64,000 nt of DNA from Campylobacter lari (GTDB taxonomy: Bacteria > Campylobacterota > Campylobacteria > Campylobacterales > Campylobacteraceae): positions 124,001 to 188,000 of the forward strand of contig NZ_SMTT01000001.1 in NCBI RefSeq assembly GCF_004357905.1. The letters run 5' to 3'. Within the stretch, counting starts at the first letter, position 1. Each line of letters starts with the position of its first letter. The notes beneath the pieces were generated by a model that saw only the letters and a program-made list of their open reading frames with translations, had not been told where the DNA came from and ran no database searches. Below, piece by piece: positions 8,849 through 18,514 of this stretch. A program made the position numbers and the translations under genes.

Positions 8849-10021
8849 ATGGGTCTTAGTAAGAAATATAATTTATTTAATGTAAATTTTTTCTGTATTT
8901 TTGGGATAAATTTTGTTATTTGTCTTGTTTTTTATATGAGTACTATTTCTAGTACAGATTATGTTTTGGGTGTTTTAAATCTTCAAACTAGCACCGCAGG
9001 ACTTATAATGGGTGCTTTTGTTATAGGTGCTTTGCTTTCTAGACTTTATTTTGGTTCTATTATTGATGGTATTAATATAAAAAAAGTGATTATATTTTCA
9101 CTTTTATTTTATCTTTTTATTAATTTAATGTATTTGAAATTTTATAATGTGTATTTTTTGGTATTGATACGCTTTTTAGCTGGAGTTTGCTATGGAATTT
9201 GTTCTTGTGCTTGTGGGGCAGCTATTGCTAGAATAATACCTAGTAATAAAAGAGGAATTGGTATAGGGTATTATGCTACGAGTGTTGTTTTAACTTCAGC
9301 TTTAGGGCCTTTTTTGGCCATAAAACTTGACTCTATCAACTTATTTCAACTAAGCTTTTTAATTGCAAGTGTGAGTATTATCTTTGCATTAGTTTTATCA
9401 ATTTTTTTAAAAGTAAGAAGATTTAAAAAACATTATCATGTAAAAAGAAAATTTAGTATTTATAATTACTTTGAAAAATCAGTTTTAAATTTGGCTTTGA
9501 TTACTTTTTTGATCGCATGTCCTTTTGGAGCTATTATAGCTTATATGAGTGCTTATACTCAAAGTTTAAATTTAAGCTTTGCTGGATCTATGTTTTTTGT
9601 AATATATGCTGGATTTTCTATAGTTTTTAGACCTCTTGCTGGAAAGGTATTTGATAAACATGGAGCTAATATTATAATAATTTTTTCATTATTTAGTTTT
9701 ATATTGTGTTTACTTTTACTTGCGTTTGCAAAAAATTTTTATATGATTATTATCGCCGGTATATTTTGTGCACTAGGTTATGCAAATGCTACTTCAAGTG
9801 CACAAGCTTTGGCTATCAAACTAGCTCCTAAAGAAAAAATGGGGTTAGCTAATTCTACTTTTTTTCTATCTTTGGATTTTGGCATAGGAGTTAGTCCTTA
9901 TTTGTTGGGTATTGTTGAACCAAGTATAGGTTTTGCTAATGTCTATGCACTTTGCGCTGTACTTGTTTTGTTTGCTCTTGTTTTATATTATTTATTAATA
10001 GTTAAAAAAACTTTTTGTTAA
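8849..10021 (+). CDS. MFS transporter, partner of the adjacent MarR regulator
   Basis: About 390 aa with twelve predicted helices. It has the MFS loop 2-3 signature in variant form (GALLSRLYFGSIIDGINIKK) and a second copy in the C half (RPLAGKVFDKHG). The family covers drug, metabolite and sugar efflux or uptake, and the substrate is not visible. I place the start at the ATG at 8849, preceded by AAGAAAGG; an upstream in-frame ATT/ATG series overlaps the MarR gene and lacks a ribosome site. MarR/MFS pairs are commonly efflux systems induced by the transported compound; that is an inference here. Confidence 0.8.
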   Translation: MGLSKKYNLFNVNFFCIFGINFVICLVFYMSTISSTDYVLGVLNLQTSTAGLIMGAFVIGALLSRLYFGSIIDGINIKKVIIFSLLFYLFINLMYLKFYNVYFLVLIRFLAGVCYGICSCACGAAIARIIPSNKRGIGIGYYATSVVLTSALGPFLAIKLDSINLFQLSFLIASVSIIFALVLSIFLKVRRFKKHYHVKRKFSIYNYFEKSVLNLALITFLIACPFGAIIAYMSAYTQSLNLSFAGSMFFVIYAGFSIVFRPLAGKVFDKHGANIIIIFSLFSFILCLLLLAFAKNFYMIIIAGIFCALGYANATSSAQALAIKLAPKEKMGLANSTFFLSLDFGIGVSPYLLGIVEPSIGFANVYALCAVLVLFALVLYYLLIVKKTFC

Positions 10022-10064
10022 TTTTATTTTAGATACAATGCTTTTTAAAAATAAGGAAAAAGCA

Positions 10065-10463
10065 TTGTGTGATACTCATAAAATACTAAGTTCTATGAAA
10101 AATATCGCCATTATAGGACTTAGTCCTAATCAAGAAAAACCTTCGTATTTTGTAAGCAAATATTTACAAGATTTATCTTATACAATTTATCCTATCTATC
10201 CTAAAGAAGATTTTATTTTAAACGAGAAAGTTTATAGAAATTTAAGGGAAATTCCTTTTGAAATCGACACGGTTGTAATGTTTAGAAAAGCAAGTTACGC
10301 AAATGAAATTTTTGAAGATCTTTTAGCTAAAAATGTTAAAAATTTTTGGATGCAACTTGGTATTATTAACGATGAAATAATGCAAAAATGTAAAAAATTT
10401 GATATAAATTGTGTTCAAGATCGTTGTATTAAAGTAGAATTAGATAAAAAAGGTAAATCATGA
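10065..10463 (+). CDS. CoA-binding domain protein (YccU-like)
   Basis: About 132 aa forming a single Rossmann-like CoA-binding domain: IAIIGLSPNQEKPSYFV is the characteristic first strand-loop, followed by YPIYPKE, VVMFRK and the WMQLGI strand. Function in bacteria is unknown; the fold matches the CoA-binding N-terminal part of succinyl-CoA synthetase alpha. I prefer the TTG at 10065 (AAGGAAA just upstream), giving 13 residues before the first strand, as in E. coli YccU. The ATG at 10038 lies inside a GATACAAT -10-like sequence and is probably not translated. The stop overlaps the ilvA start (ATGA at 10460). Confidence 0.8.
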   Translation: MCDTHKILSSMKNIAIIGLSPNQEKPSYFVSKYLQDLSYTIYPIYPKEDFILNEKVYRNLREIPFEIDTVVMFRKASYANEIFEDLLAKNVKNFWMQLGIINDEIMQKCKKFDINCVQDRCIKVELDKKGKS

Positions 10464-11671
10464 TTGAGTTAAATAAAATTTATCAAGCAAAGCAAAAAAT
10501 TGCAGATTTTGTATTAAAAACCCCTTTGGTGCACTCTTCTTTTTTAAGTGAGTTTTTAGATACTGATGTTTTTCTAAAATGTGAAAATTTACAAAAAACA
10601 GGTGCTTATAAAATCAGAGGTGCTTATAATGCTATTGCTAATTTAAGTAAAGAACAAAAGCAAGCAGGTGTAATAGCTGCAAGCGCTGGAAATCATGCAC
10701 AAGGAGTTGCAATTAGTGCTAAAAAATTTGGGATAGAAGCTGTGATTGTTATGCCTGAAGCTACACCTTTGCTAAAAGTAAGTGCGACTAAAAATTTAGG
10801 TGCAAAAGTGATTTTAAAAGGAGATGATTTTGATGAGGCTTATGCTTATGCGTTAAATTATGCTAAAGAACATCATTTAAATTTTATTCATCCTTTTGAA
10901 AATGAAAGTATTATAGCAGGGCAGGGTACTTTAATGCTTGAAATGCTTGATGAAATAAGTGATTTAGATATGATTTTAGCTCCAGTTGGTGGGGGAGGTT
11001 TGATTAGTGGAGTGGCGAGTGCTGCTAAGCAGATTAATCCTAATATAAAAGTTATTGGAGTGAGTGCTAAAGGAGCTCCTGCTATGTATGAGAGTTTTAA
11101 AAGTAAAAAAATAATCAATTCAAAGGCTGTGAGAACCATAGCTGATGGTATTGCGGTGCGTGATGTAAATAAAATTAATTTTGATATTATTCTTGAATGT
11201 GTTGATGATTTTATTCAAGTTGATGATGAAGAAATAGCTAATGCGGTGTTATATTTACTTGAAAAACATAAAATCACAGTTGAAGGTGCTGGAGTATCAG
11301 CAGTTGCTGCACTTTTACATAAAAAAATAGATTTAAAAAATCATAAAAAAGTAGGCGTGATTTTAAGCGGTGGAAATATTGATGTACAAATGTTAAATAT
11401 TATCATAGAAAAAGGTTTGTTTAAAGCTTTTAGAAAAATGCTTATCAATGTTACTTTGGTTGATAAACCAGGAGCTTTGAGTACTTTGAGTGATGCTATA
11501 AAAGAAGCTCAAGCTAATATAGTTAAAATTGATTATGATAGATTTTCCACTAAGCTAGAATATGGTGATGCGATGATTTCAATTACTTTGGAAACAAAAG
11601 GAAAAGAACATCAAGAATTAGTCAGAAAGATACTTTATGACAAAGGTTTTAATTTCAATGAAATTTTATGA
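10460..11671 (+). CDS. ilvA: Threonine ammonia-lyase (dehydratase) with ACT domain
   Basis: The 403-aa PLP enzyme turns threonine into 2-oxobutanoate, the first step to isoleucine. Lys51 in GAYKIRGAYNA is the PLP lysine; SAGNHAQG is the substrate loop and the glycine-rich GGGGLISG (177-184) binds the PLP phosphate. From about residue 328 there is a single ACT domain (LINVTLVDKPGALSTL), the short architecture of about 400 aa rather than the 510-aa E. coli IlvA with its double regulatory domain. Feedback behaviour cannot be read from this. It is coupled to the CoA-binding gene by overlap. ilvC lies elsewhere in the window, so there is no ilv operon here. Confidence 0.92.
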   Translation: MIELNKIYQAKQKIADFVLKTPLVHSSFLSEFLDTDVFLKCENLQKTGAYKIRGAYNAIANLSKEQKQAGVIAASAGNHAQGVAISAKKFGIEAVIVMPEATPLLKVSATKNLGAKVILKGDDFDEAYAYALNYAKEHHLNFIHPFENESIIAGQGTLMLEMLDEISDLDMILAPVGGGGLISGVASAAKQINPNIKVIGVSAKGAPAMYESFKSKKIINSKAVRTIADGIAVRDVNKINFDIILECVDDFIQVDDEEIANAVLYLLEKHKITVEGAGVSAVAALLHKKIDLKNHKKVGVILSGGNIDVQMLNIIIEKGLFKAFRKMLINVTLVDKPGALSTLSDAIKEAQANIVKIDYDRFSTKLEYGDAMISITLETKGKEHQELVRKILYDKGFNFNEIL

Positions 11672-11680
11672 TAAATGAAA

Positions 11681-11686
11681 TATAAT
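11681..11686 (+). promoter_or_regulatory. -10 box for the first PAS gene
   Basis: A TATAAT about 30 bases before the ATG at 11715, just after the ilvA stop, so the energy-taxis cluster can be transcribed independently of ilvA. Confidence 0.5.
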
Positions 11687-11714
11687 ATTTTGTAAATAAA
11701 TTATAAGGAAAAAA

Positions 11715-12206
11715 ATGTCGCAAGAAAAAATTTTAGAACCAGATACATTAATAACCTCTAAGACAGATTTAAAAGGGGATATTATTTATGCTAATGATGA
11801 TTTTTTAAAATATGCGGGTTATAAAATGGAGGAAATTTTATATAAACCTCATAATATTGTGCGTCATCCTGATATGCCAAAAACTGTTTTTAAATGTTTA
11901 TGGGATTATATACAAGATGGAAAAGAAATTTTTGCTTTTGTTAAAAATAAAACCAAACAAAATGATTATTATTGGGTTTTTACTAATGTTACAGCTTCTT
12001 TTGATGAACAAGGAAATATTATAAATTATTATTCAGTTAGAAGAAAACCTAAAAGAGAGGCAATATCAACCATAGAGCAAGTTTATAAAATTCTTTTAGA
12101 AATAGAAGAAAAAGATGGTATAAAAGCCGGAGTGGATGAACTTGTTAAGATAGTTAATTCTTATGGTATGAGTTATAATCAATTAATTTTAGAGCTTCAA
12201 AGATGA
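11715..12206 (+). CDS. PAS-domain energy-taxis protein (CetB paralogue, CetC-like)
   Basis: A 163-aa cytoplasmic protein made of one PAS domain of the Aer type (TDLKGDIIYANDDFLKYAGY; NIVRHPDMPKTVF; NDYYWVFTNVTAS) plus a short C-terminal helical tail. In Aer and CetB this domain holds FAD and senses redox state. It is very similar in length and sequence to the next gene and the pair is a tandem duplication. There is no membrane segment or signalling domain, so it must act through a partner, presumably the CetA transducer two genes downstream. C. jejuni has a comparable third gene beside cetA/cetB. Confidence 0.85.
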   Translation: MSQEKILEPDTLITSKTDLKGDIIYANDDFLKYAGYKMEEILYKPHNIVRHPDMPKTVFKCLWDYIQDGKEIFAFVKNKTKQNDYYWVFTNVTASFDEQGNIINYYSVRRKPKREAISTIEQVYKILLEIEEKDGIKAGVDELVKIVNSYGMSYNQLILELQR

Positions 12207-12248
12207 ATTTGATAAATTTTGTTTATAAATTATTATTTTATATTGAGA

Positions 12249-12254
12249 TATAAT
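12249..12254 (+). promoter_or_regulatory. -10 box for cetB
   Basis: TATAAT in GAGATATAATTACT about 38 bases before the cetB ATG. The 85-base gap between the two PAS genes thus carries its own promoter, so the two PAS proteins could be made in different amounts. Confidence 0.5.
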
Positions 12255-12291
12255 TACTCCCATTTTAATTTTAAACTAAGGAGATTGTGTC

Positions 12292-12783
12292 ATGTCTTCA
12301 GAAAAAATTCTAACCTCGGATGTTTTAATAACATCAAAAACTAATTTAAAAGGTGAGATTATTTATGCAAATGAGGATTTTTTGAGATATTCTGATTATA
12401 AAATTGAGGAAATTTTATACAAACCTCACAGTATCATGCGTCATCCTGATATGCCAAGAACGGTTTTTAAATATTTATGGGATAACATTCAGCTTAAAAA
12501 AGAAGTTTTTGCTTTTGTAAAAAATAAAACAAAATATAATGATTATTATTGGGTTTTTGCTAATATAACTGCTTCATGTGATGAAAATGGAAACATTTTA
12601 AATTATTATTCAGTTAGAAGAAAACCAAATATGGAAGCTATCAAAACAATAGAAGAAATTTATAAAGTTCTTTTGTTGAAAGAAAAAGATGGTGGTATTA
12701 AATCTGGAATAGAAGAGTTAAAAGCAATAGTAAAATCTTATGGGGTGACCTATAATGAACTAATGATGAAAATTCAAAAATAA
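12292..12783 (+). CDS. cetB: Energy-taxis PAS protein CetB
   Basis: A 163-aa Aer-type PAS protein ([34 protein letters not shown]). In C. jejuni, CetB is the FAD-bearing sensor that signals through the membrane transducer CetA, together doing the job of E. coli Aer. It sits 13 bases before the cetA ATG with AAAGGA between, so the two are translated from one message. I give it the cetB name over the upstream copy because it is immediately next to cetA; the assignment between the two paralogues is not certain. Confidence 0.85.
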   Translation: MSSEKILTSDVLITSKTNLKGEIIYANEDFLRYSDYKIEEILYKPHSIMRHPDMPRTVFKYLWDNIQLKKEVFAFVKNKTKYNDYYWVFANITASCDENGNILNYYSVRRKPNMEAIKTIEEIYKVLLLKEKDGGIKSGIEELKAIVKSYGVTYNELMMKIQK

Positions 12784-12796
12784 AAAAGGATTTCTT

Positions 12797-14170
12797 ATGA
12801 AAAATATTTTGTTTCTTGGTATAGTTTTAAGCATAGTAGCCTGTATTAATTCTTTGTTTTATGCAGAGTTTATTTCCTTAGGTTTCTTTTTAGTTTTGTT
12901 TTGTTTATTTATATATGGATTGTTTATTTTAAAAAAAGAAGAACAATTTAGCGATAAGATTTTACATCTTAGTAGAGAGTTAAAAAATGGTAATTTTGAT
13001 TCAAGAATTGTATATATTAAATGTGCTAATAAAAAATTAAAAGAAATTGCTGATAATCTTAATAATACAATAGATGGTTTAGAAGCTTATTTAAGAGAGA
13101 TAAATACTTCAATTGCTTGTTCTCAAAAAGGTGAATATTTTAGAAGAGCTATCCCTGAAGGTTTAAAAGGTATTTTTGTTCATAATATTAACTTTATTAA
13201 TAAAGCTTTAGATGATATAGAAAAAACAGGAAAATCTGTTTTTAAAAATGCTTTATCAAGAGAACTTATGGACTTGAGTTTAAATAGTCAAAATAAAAAT
13301 TTAAACGATTTGTCTTCTGCATTAAATAAAATCATCAAACTTATGAGAGAAGTTTTTGGTGATATTAGAATAATCTCAAATACAGCACAAAAAAATGGTT
13401 TAGAAGTAGGTAATTTACAGGATTCAATTTCATCAATGATGCAAGTGGCTGATGAAAGTAAAAATGCTGTAAATACTTTTGCATCTAATGCTCAGAGTAT
13501 CAATGCAATTGTTGAGGTAATTAGGGATATTGCAGATCAAACTAACCTACTTGCATTAAATGCAGCTATTGAAGCAGCTCGTGCGGGAGAGCATGGTAGA
13601 GGTTTTGCGGTAGTTGCAGATGAAGTAAGACAACTTGCTGAAAAAACACAAAAAGCAACAGGTGAAATTACTTTAGCAATTCAAGTAATGAATCAAGAAA
13701 TTGCTTCTATACAAGAAAATAGCGAAAAAGTGTTTGATATTGCAAATTCTTCTGATAGTAAAGTTGCTGATTTTAGTGAGGCATTTAAAGAATTAGAGGA
13801 TAAAAGCTCTCATTTAGGAAAAGAATTTGTTAATTTTGCTTCTGATTTAACTCTTTCTGCAATGAAAATAGATCATATATTATATAAATCTGATGTTTAT
13901 TTAACTCTAAATGGTTCTCAAGAAAATCTTCAAAATCTAGATCCTATTTCAACTTTATGTAAAGATGAAGATGCAAAAAGTATTTTCTGTCCTTTAATTT
14001 CTCAAAATGAAATGGAGATTAAGAGTGAGAAAATACAAAGCGCGGCAAGTAAAGCTATAAAAATAGCTAAAAAGGATAATATATCAAAAGAAGATTATGA
14101 CTCTATTATTAATGATATAAGAGAACTTGAAAATGAAAGTAGAGTAGTTATGAATAAATTAGAAGCTTAA
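12797..14170 (+). CDS. cetA: Methyl-accepting energy-taxis transducer CetA
   Basis: A 457-aa transducer. The N-terminus is two membrane helices joined by a very short turn (about residues 1-20 and 27-47), so there is no periplasmic ligand domain. A HAMP-like segment and long coiled coil follow, with the highly conserved MCP signalling tip at about 243-290 ([19 protein letters not shown], then [15 protein letters not shown]). This fits CetA, which relays redox state sensed by CetB to CheA/CheW. The C-terminal 90 residues after the coiled coil contain two cysteines near [15 protein letters not shown]. The gene ends inside a terminator shared with lon. Confidence 0.88.
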   Translation: MKNILFLGIVLSIVACINSLFYAEFISLGFFLVLFCLFIYGLFILKKEEQFSDKILHLSRELKNGNFDSRIVYIKCANKKLKEIADNLNNTIDGLEAYLREINTSIACSQKGEYFRRAIPEGLKGIFVHNINFINKALDDIEKTGKSVFKNALSRELMDLSLNSQNKNLNDLSSALNKIIKLMREVFGDIRIISNTAQKNGLEVGNLQDSISSMMQVADESKNAVNTFASNAQSINAIVEVIRDIADQTNLLALNAAIEAARAGEHGRGFAVVADEVRQLAEKTQKATGEITLAIQVMNQEIASIQENSEKVFDIANSSDSKVADFSEAFKELEDKSSHLGKEFVNFASDLTLSAMKIDHILYKSDVYLTLNGSQENLQNLDPISTLCKDEDAKSIFCPLISQNEMEIKSEKIQSAASKAIKIAKKDNISKEDYDSIINDIRELENESRVVMNKLEA

Positions 14171-14182
14171 AGCTTCTAATTT
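14156..14182. terminator. Bidirectional terminator shared by cetA and lon
   Basis: Perfect 13-base arms around a single central base. Left arm begins AAATTAGAAGC; right arm is its complement. It covers the last codons and stop of cetA and the stop of lon, so both convergent genes end in the same hairpin. Confidence 0.75.
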
Positions 14183-16559
14183 AGATAAGAGCTATTTTTA
14201 AAACTTCTTGTAAATTTTTCACCCCAATAATTTTCATATTTTTTACTACTTCTTCAGGAATATCTTTCAAATCTCTTTCATAGTTTTTATGTGGGATAAT
14301 GGCTGTTTTAATATCAGCTTTATAAGCAGCAATAAGTTTTTCTTTTAAACCACCTATTGGTAAAACATTGCCCATTAGATCAATTTCTCCAGTCATTGCA
14401 ACATTTGATTTTACTTTCTTGTCGCTAAAAATAGAAGCAATGGCTGTGGTAATAGTTATACCTGCACTTGGTCCGTCTTTTGGAGTGGCTCCATCTGGTA
14501 CATGAATGTGAAGATTATATTGATTATATATGTTTTCATCTTCTTTGTAGAAAAGTTTCTTTGAGACTTTAATTTGTTCATCATCGATTAAATTCTTAAC
14601 AAGACTTTGAGCAATTTTTGCTGATTCTTTCATTACATCACCTAAGCTCCCTGTTAAAGTTAGATCACCCTTGCCTTTGATTTTAATGGCTTCGATTTTC
14701 AATACATCTCCACCTACCGCAGTCCAAGCAAGTCCATTTACCTGTCCGATTTTATTTTCTTTTTCGTGCTTTTCTATTTCAAAGACTTTTTTACTTAAAA
14801 AATCTTTTAAATTTTTATCATTAATTTCAATATTTTTAATATCTTTTTCTAAAAGAAGTTTTTTAACACATTTTCTACAAATTTCAGCAATTTTTCTTCT
14901 TAAATTTCTTACACCTGATTCTCTAGTATATTCATTTACTATTAATTCTATAGCATCATCACTAAAGCTTATTTCTTCTTTTTTTAATCCATGTTTTTTT
15001 ATTTCATCAGGTATGAGATAGTTTTTGGCTATTTGGAATTTCTCTTGAGGGGTGTAAGAGCTAAGTTCTATAAATTCCATTCTATCTTTTAGAGCAGGTG
15101 GAATTAAACTTGCATCATTTGCAGTAGCTATGAAAATGATTTTGCTTAAATCGATGTTGAAATTTAGATAATAATCTCTAAATTTAGTATTTTGTTCAGG
15201 ATCTAAGATTTCAAGTAAAACTGCACTTGGATCTCCTCTATGATTGCGACTTAGTTTATCAATCTCATCAAGCACAACTACTGGGTTGCTTTGTTTTGCT
15301 TCTATAAGTCCTTGTATAATGCGTCCTGGCATAGCTCCTATATAGGTTCTTCTATGTCCTCTTAGTTCATTAACATCTTCTAAACCACCTAAAGCTATGC
15401 GCACCAACTCTCTTTTTAATGCCTTTGCGACTGAATTTGCTAAAGAAGTCTTGCCAACACCAGGAGGGCCAACTAAGCACAAGATGACTTTTGCACCATC
15501 TCTATCTTTAATCTTGCGTTTTTCTAAAAGTTCTTTAACTGCAAAGTATTCTTCAATACGCTCTTTTGGTTTTTCTAGGGCATAGTGATCACTATTGAGT
15601 TGTAAAGATACATCTTTTAAATTTAGTTTTTTCTTTGAGGAGTGCTCAAAAGGTATATCTAAAACCGTTTCTATGTAAGTTTGCACCATAGAAGCTTCTG
15701 AATTATCTTGATGAATTCTTTCATATTTTTGAATTTGCTTTTTGATTTCTTTATAAGCCTCTTCATACATAAAAGCTTTTTTCTTTTCTAATTTTTTATT
15801 ATATTCCTCTACTTCGCTTTCTTTTTGTATATCGCTTCCAAGCTCTCTTTGAATTTGTTTGAGTTGTTCTTTTAAAAAGTATTCTTTATTAACCTTGTCA
15901 ATTTTAGAATGAACTTTATTTTTGATTTCTTTTTGGATTTTATTTGCTTCAATTTCTTTAGCTAAATAATCAATTAAATTTAAAAGCTTAGTTTCTAAAT
16001 TAGTTTCGATAAAAAATTCATAAGCTTGTTGTTTTTTGATTTTAATAGAATTTAATATTAGATCACAAATTCTGCTAGGCTCGACATCTTCTTCTATAGT
16101 TCTTAAAAGATCAGGTGGAAAATAATGACTCACAGTCGATAAAGCTTTTGCTTTTTCTCTAACTACTTCTATAATAGCTTCTTTTTTTGTATTGCAAATT
16201 GGCTCTTGATGAATTAAATCAACTAAAGCATATAAAGGATCATCCGAAATTCTCTCAACAATCTTGGCTTTTGCATATCCTTGGAATAAAATTTTTATCC
16301 TACCATCAGGCAGTGGAACTTTTCTCATAATACTCCCAATGACACCACAATCATATATATCATCAAAGCCACGCCCACCTTCAATTTTTGATGGTGCCAC
16401 AAAAATCATACTTTCATTTTGTAAAGCGGTATCTAAGGCTTTAATATTTTGCATATCATTTAAAAAAATAGGTGTTATCATAAAAGGGTATAAAAAAAGC
16501 TCATCTTCTACAAGAATGGGAAGTTTTGTTGGATAGTTTTGAGTATTTTCTAATTTCAT
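14181..16559 (-). CDS. lon: ATP-dependent protease Lon
   Basis: A 792-aa, full-length Lon: N-terminal substrate-binding LAN domain, coiled-coil linker (about 205-300), AAA+ module with Walker A GPPGVGKTS near 364-372 and Walker B VVLDEIDK, and the C-terminal serine protease domain with the Ser698-Lys741 dyad (DGPSAGIT; GGLKEKL). It degrades misfolded and selected regulatory proteins in the cytosol. The start overlaps the bamD stop by one base on the same strand, so the two are probably co-expressed. No HAIR- or CIRCE-like element is apparent before bamD/lon, unlike hrcA. Confidence 0.96.
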   Translation of the reverse strand: MKLENTQNYPTKLPILVEDELFLYPFMITPIFLNDMQNIKALDTALQNESMIFVAPSKIEGGRGFDDIYDCGVIGSIMRKVPLPDGRIKILFQGYAKAKIVERISDDPLYALVDLIHQEPICNTKKEAIIEVVREKAKALSTVSHYFPPDLLRTIEEDVEPSRICDLILNSIKIKKQQAYEFFIETNLETKLLNLIDYLAKEIEANKIQKEIKNKVHSKIDKVNKEYFLKEQLKQIQRELGSDIQKESEVEEYNKKLEKKKAFMYEEAYKEIKKQIQKYERIHQDNSEASMVQTYIETVLDIPFEHSSKKKLNLKDVSLQLNSDHYALEKPKERIEEYFAVKELLEKRKIKDRDGAKVILCLVGPPGVGKTSLANSVAKALKRELVRIALGGLEDVNELRGHRRTYIGAMPGRIIQGLIEAKQSNPVVVLDEIDKLSRNHRGDPSAVLLEILDPEQNTKFRDYYLNFNIDLSKIIFIATANDASLIPPALKDRMEFIELSSYTPQEKFQIAKNYLIPDEIKKHGLKKEEISFSDDAIELIVNEYTRESGVRNLRRKIAEICRKCVKKLLLEKDIKNIEINDKNLKDFLSKKVFEIEKHEKENKIGQVNGLAWTAVGGDVLKIEAIKIKGKGDLTLTGSLGDVMKESAKIAQSLVKNLIDDEQIKVSKKLFYKEDENIYNQYNLHIHVPDGATPKDGPSAGITITTAIASIFSDKKVKSNVAMTGEIDLMGNVLPIGGLKEKLIAAYKADIKTAIIPHKNYERDLKDIPEEVVKNMKIIGVKNLQEVLKIALI

Positions 16560-17215
16560 TACATTATACCTTCTTCAAATATTTTTCTATACCATGGAAG
16601 TTCTGGTTTAATCATATCGATTTTATTAAAATCGGAATTTTCGATTTTTTGCTTATAAATCTCATAGCTTTGTTCTCTGTTTTTTTTCTGATATAACTCT
16701 GCTATACTTGTATCAAGGTAAAAAACTGCAAGATTAAATTTAGTTAGCATAGTATCGATTAAATCATTATATTGTACATTAGGATAGTTTTGATTATATT
16801 CTTTGATTTCTTCTATTGTTTTTAGCATTAAAGCTTGGTTACGATTTGGAACAGCAAAAGAGTCAAATTTAGCTTTGATTTTTAAATATCTTATATAAGC
16901 TACATTTTTAGAATCACCAAATTTGTTTAAATATTCATCAAGATAAAAATTTGCCATTTCATATTCTTCTTCACTAATATGAGCTTGAGCTAATATAAGT
17001 AAAGTTTGTTCTAATAATGGATCAGCAATATGTTCACCTGCCATTGAAGTATAGTGTTTATCAGCTGCTTCAAGATTTTTTTCTTGTAAATCTTTTATAA
17101 TTTGTTGATACCATTCCATAGAACTTAGATTATATAAATCTTCAGCTTTTTTCGAGCTACATGCTCCTAAAAATAAACCTGCAATAATAAGTGAAAAAAT
17201 AAAAAGTTTTTTCAT
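16559..17215 (-). CDS. bamD: Outer-membrane assembly lipoprotein BamD
   Basis: A 218-aa lipoprotein: the signal peptide ends in a lipobox (FLGAC) with Cys19 as the lipidated residue, followed by several TPR-like helical pairs (YEMANFYLDEYLNKFG and neighbours) typical of BamD/YfiO. It works with BamA to insert beta-barrel proteins into the outer membrane. It is the first gene of a two-gene operon with lon, from a TATAAT -10 box at 17245-17250 on the minus strand. Such a BamD-Lon pairing joins envelope assembly and proteolysis in one transcript. Confidence 0.88.
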   Translation of the reverse strand: MKKLFIFSLIIAGLFLGACSSKKAEDLYNLSSMEWYQQIIKDLQEKNLEAADKHYTSMAGEHIADPLLEQTLLILAQAHISEEEYEMANFYLDEYLNKFGDSKNVAYIRYLKIKAKFDSFAVPNRNQALMLKTIEEIKEYNQNYPNVQYNDLIDTMLTKFNLAVFYLDTSIAELYQKKNREQSYEIYKQKIENSDFNKIDMIKPELPWYRKIFEEGIM

Positions 17216-17244
17216 TGTGTTACCTTATAAATTTAATAATTGTA

Positions 17245-17250
17245 ATTATA
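17245..17250 (-). promoter_or_regulatory. -10 box for bamD-lon
   Basis: TATAAT read on the minus strand, about 30 bases before the bamD ATG. Confidence 0.5.
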
Positions 17251-17330
17251 ATGTTTTTATGTTTATGAAATTGTTAATTTTTAAAACTAAAATTATAGTC
17301 AAAAACTCTTAATTAGTGTAATTTTTAAAA

Positions 17331-17348
17331 TTGGAACTAAAATTGCTT
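17331..17348 (+). promoter_or_regulatory. Sigma-54-type promoter before fliW
   Basis: TTGGAACTAAAATTGCTT matches the -24/-12 promoter class: GG at 17333-17334 and GC at 17345-17346 are separated by exactly 10 bases, and the flanking TTGGAAC and TTGCTT are the Campylobacter form seen at flaB and rod/hook genes. Expected start is near 17358; the fliW ribosome site AGGAGG is at 17381-17386. Confidence 0.7.
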
Positions 17349-17390
17349 AATGAGTTGTAATTTCTTAGTTAATAGATTTTAGGAGGCAAG

Positions 17391-17786
17391 ATGAACTTAG
17401 AAGTTAAATGTCCTATTTTAGGTTTTGAAGATACCAAAAATATGAATTTTTATAAAATAGACGAGGTTTTTTATAGACTTAAAAGCCTTGATGGTAAAGA
17501 TTTTTCTTTTGTGATGATTGATCCTTATATGATCCGTCCTGATTATGATTTTGAAGTGCCTGATTATTATCAAGAATTATTAGCTTTAAATGAGCAAACT
17601 AATTTTGGTGTGTTTGTTATAGTAGCTATTAATGAGCCATTAGAAGAATCTACGGTAAATTTTTTAGCACCTGTTGTGATGAATTATGATAATAACTCTT
17701 TAGTGCAAGTGATTTTAGATACAAGCAAATATCCTAATTATTTTCAGTCTGAAAAGATTTCAGCTTTTATTAAACAAACAAAATAA
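17391..17786 (+). CDS. fliW: Flagellar assembly factor FliW
   Basis: A 131-aa FliW. This protein binds flagellin and antagonises the translational repressor CsrA, so that flagellin translation follows export in Campylobacter and Bacillus. Family landmarks are the ILGFED start, [15 protein letters not shown] and the VFVIVAI strand. It has a strong AGGAGG site four bases before the ATG. Its stop overlaps the proC start (TAATG at 17786). The upstream promoter is of the sigma-54 kind, which fits a flagellar role. Four more genes follow without a gap. Confidence 0.92.
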   Translation: MNLEVKCPILGFEDTKNMNFYKIDEVFYRLKSLDGKDFSFVMIDPYMIRPDYDFEVPDYYQELLALNEQTNFGVFVIVAINEPLEESTVNFLAPVVMNYDNNSLVQVILDTSKYPNYFQSEKISAFIKQTK

Positions 17787-18514
17787 TGTCTGAAATTTAT
17801 ATTTTAGGAAATGGTGCTATGGCAAGTGCTATAGCTAAAGGTTTAGAGGATACTTATAAAGTAGTTATTGTTGCTAGGGATTTAAAAAAAGCCAGTGGTT
17901 TAAATTTAAAAGTATTATCGTATGATGAGTTTGATATGGATAATAAAAATATTATTTTGGCTTTTAAACCTTATGCGTTAGAAGAAGTAGCTGTTAAATT
18001 AAAAGGCAAGGCAAGATGGCTTATTTCGGTTTTAGCAAACACTACTTTTGAGCGGCTTCATTGTATTGATGCACAAAATTATGTGAAAATTATGCCAAAT
18101 ACAGCAGCCGAATTTAAAGCTTCTACAACTGCTTATTTAATGGAAAAAGATTTATTTAAAGATGAAATTTTATCTTTGTTAAATACTTTTGGTAAAGCCA
18201 TAAGTTTGCAAAATGAAAAAGAATTTGATATAGCTATGGTTTTGAGCGGTTGTGCTCCTGCATTTTTAGCTTTGGTAGCAGAAAGTTTAGCTAATGCAGG
18301 TGTGAAAAATGGTTTAAAAAATGAGCTTAGTTATGAGCTTACTCACGCAAGTTTTGAAAGCTTTAGTGCTTTGTTTAATCATGCTCATCCTGCTATTATT
18401 AAAGAAAAAATTTGTTCTCCAGCAGGGGTAACTATAAAAGGAATTGAAGCTTTGGAAAAAAGAGCTTTACGCGGTACCTTTTTTGAAGCTTTTAATGCAA
18501 GTTTAAATAAATGA
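17786..18514 (+). CDS. proC: Pyrroline-5-carboxylate reductase
   Basis: A 242-aa enzyme making proline from pyrroline-5-carboxylate with NAD(P)H. It starts with a Rossmann motif (ILGNGAMASAIAKGL), has the substrate-binding VKIMPNTAAE segment, and the C-terminal SPAGVTIKGIEALE motif that is diagnostic of ProC (SPGGTT/SPAGTT). It is somewhat shorter than the usual 265-275 aa. It overlaps both neighbours (fliW by one base and the next gene by four, ATGA), so a housekeeping enzyme is coupled to flagellar and competence genes. Confidence 0.9.
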   Translation: MSEIYILGNGAMASAIAKGLEDTYKVVIVARDLKKASGLNLKVLSYDEFDMDNKNIILAFKPYALEEVAVKLKGKARWLISVLANTTFERLHCIDAQNYVKIMPNTAAEFKASTTAYLMEKDLFKDEILSLLNTFGKAISLQNEKEFDIAMVLSGCAPAFLALVAESLANAGVKNGLKNELSYELTHASFESFSALFNHAHPAIIKEKICSPAGVTIKGIEALEKRALRGTFFEAFNASLNK

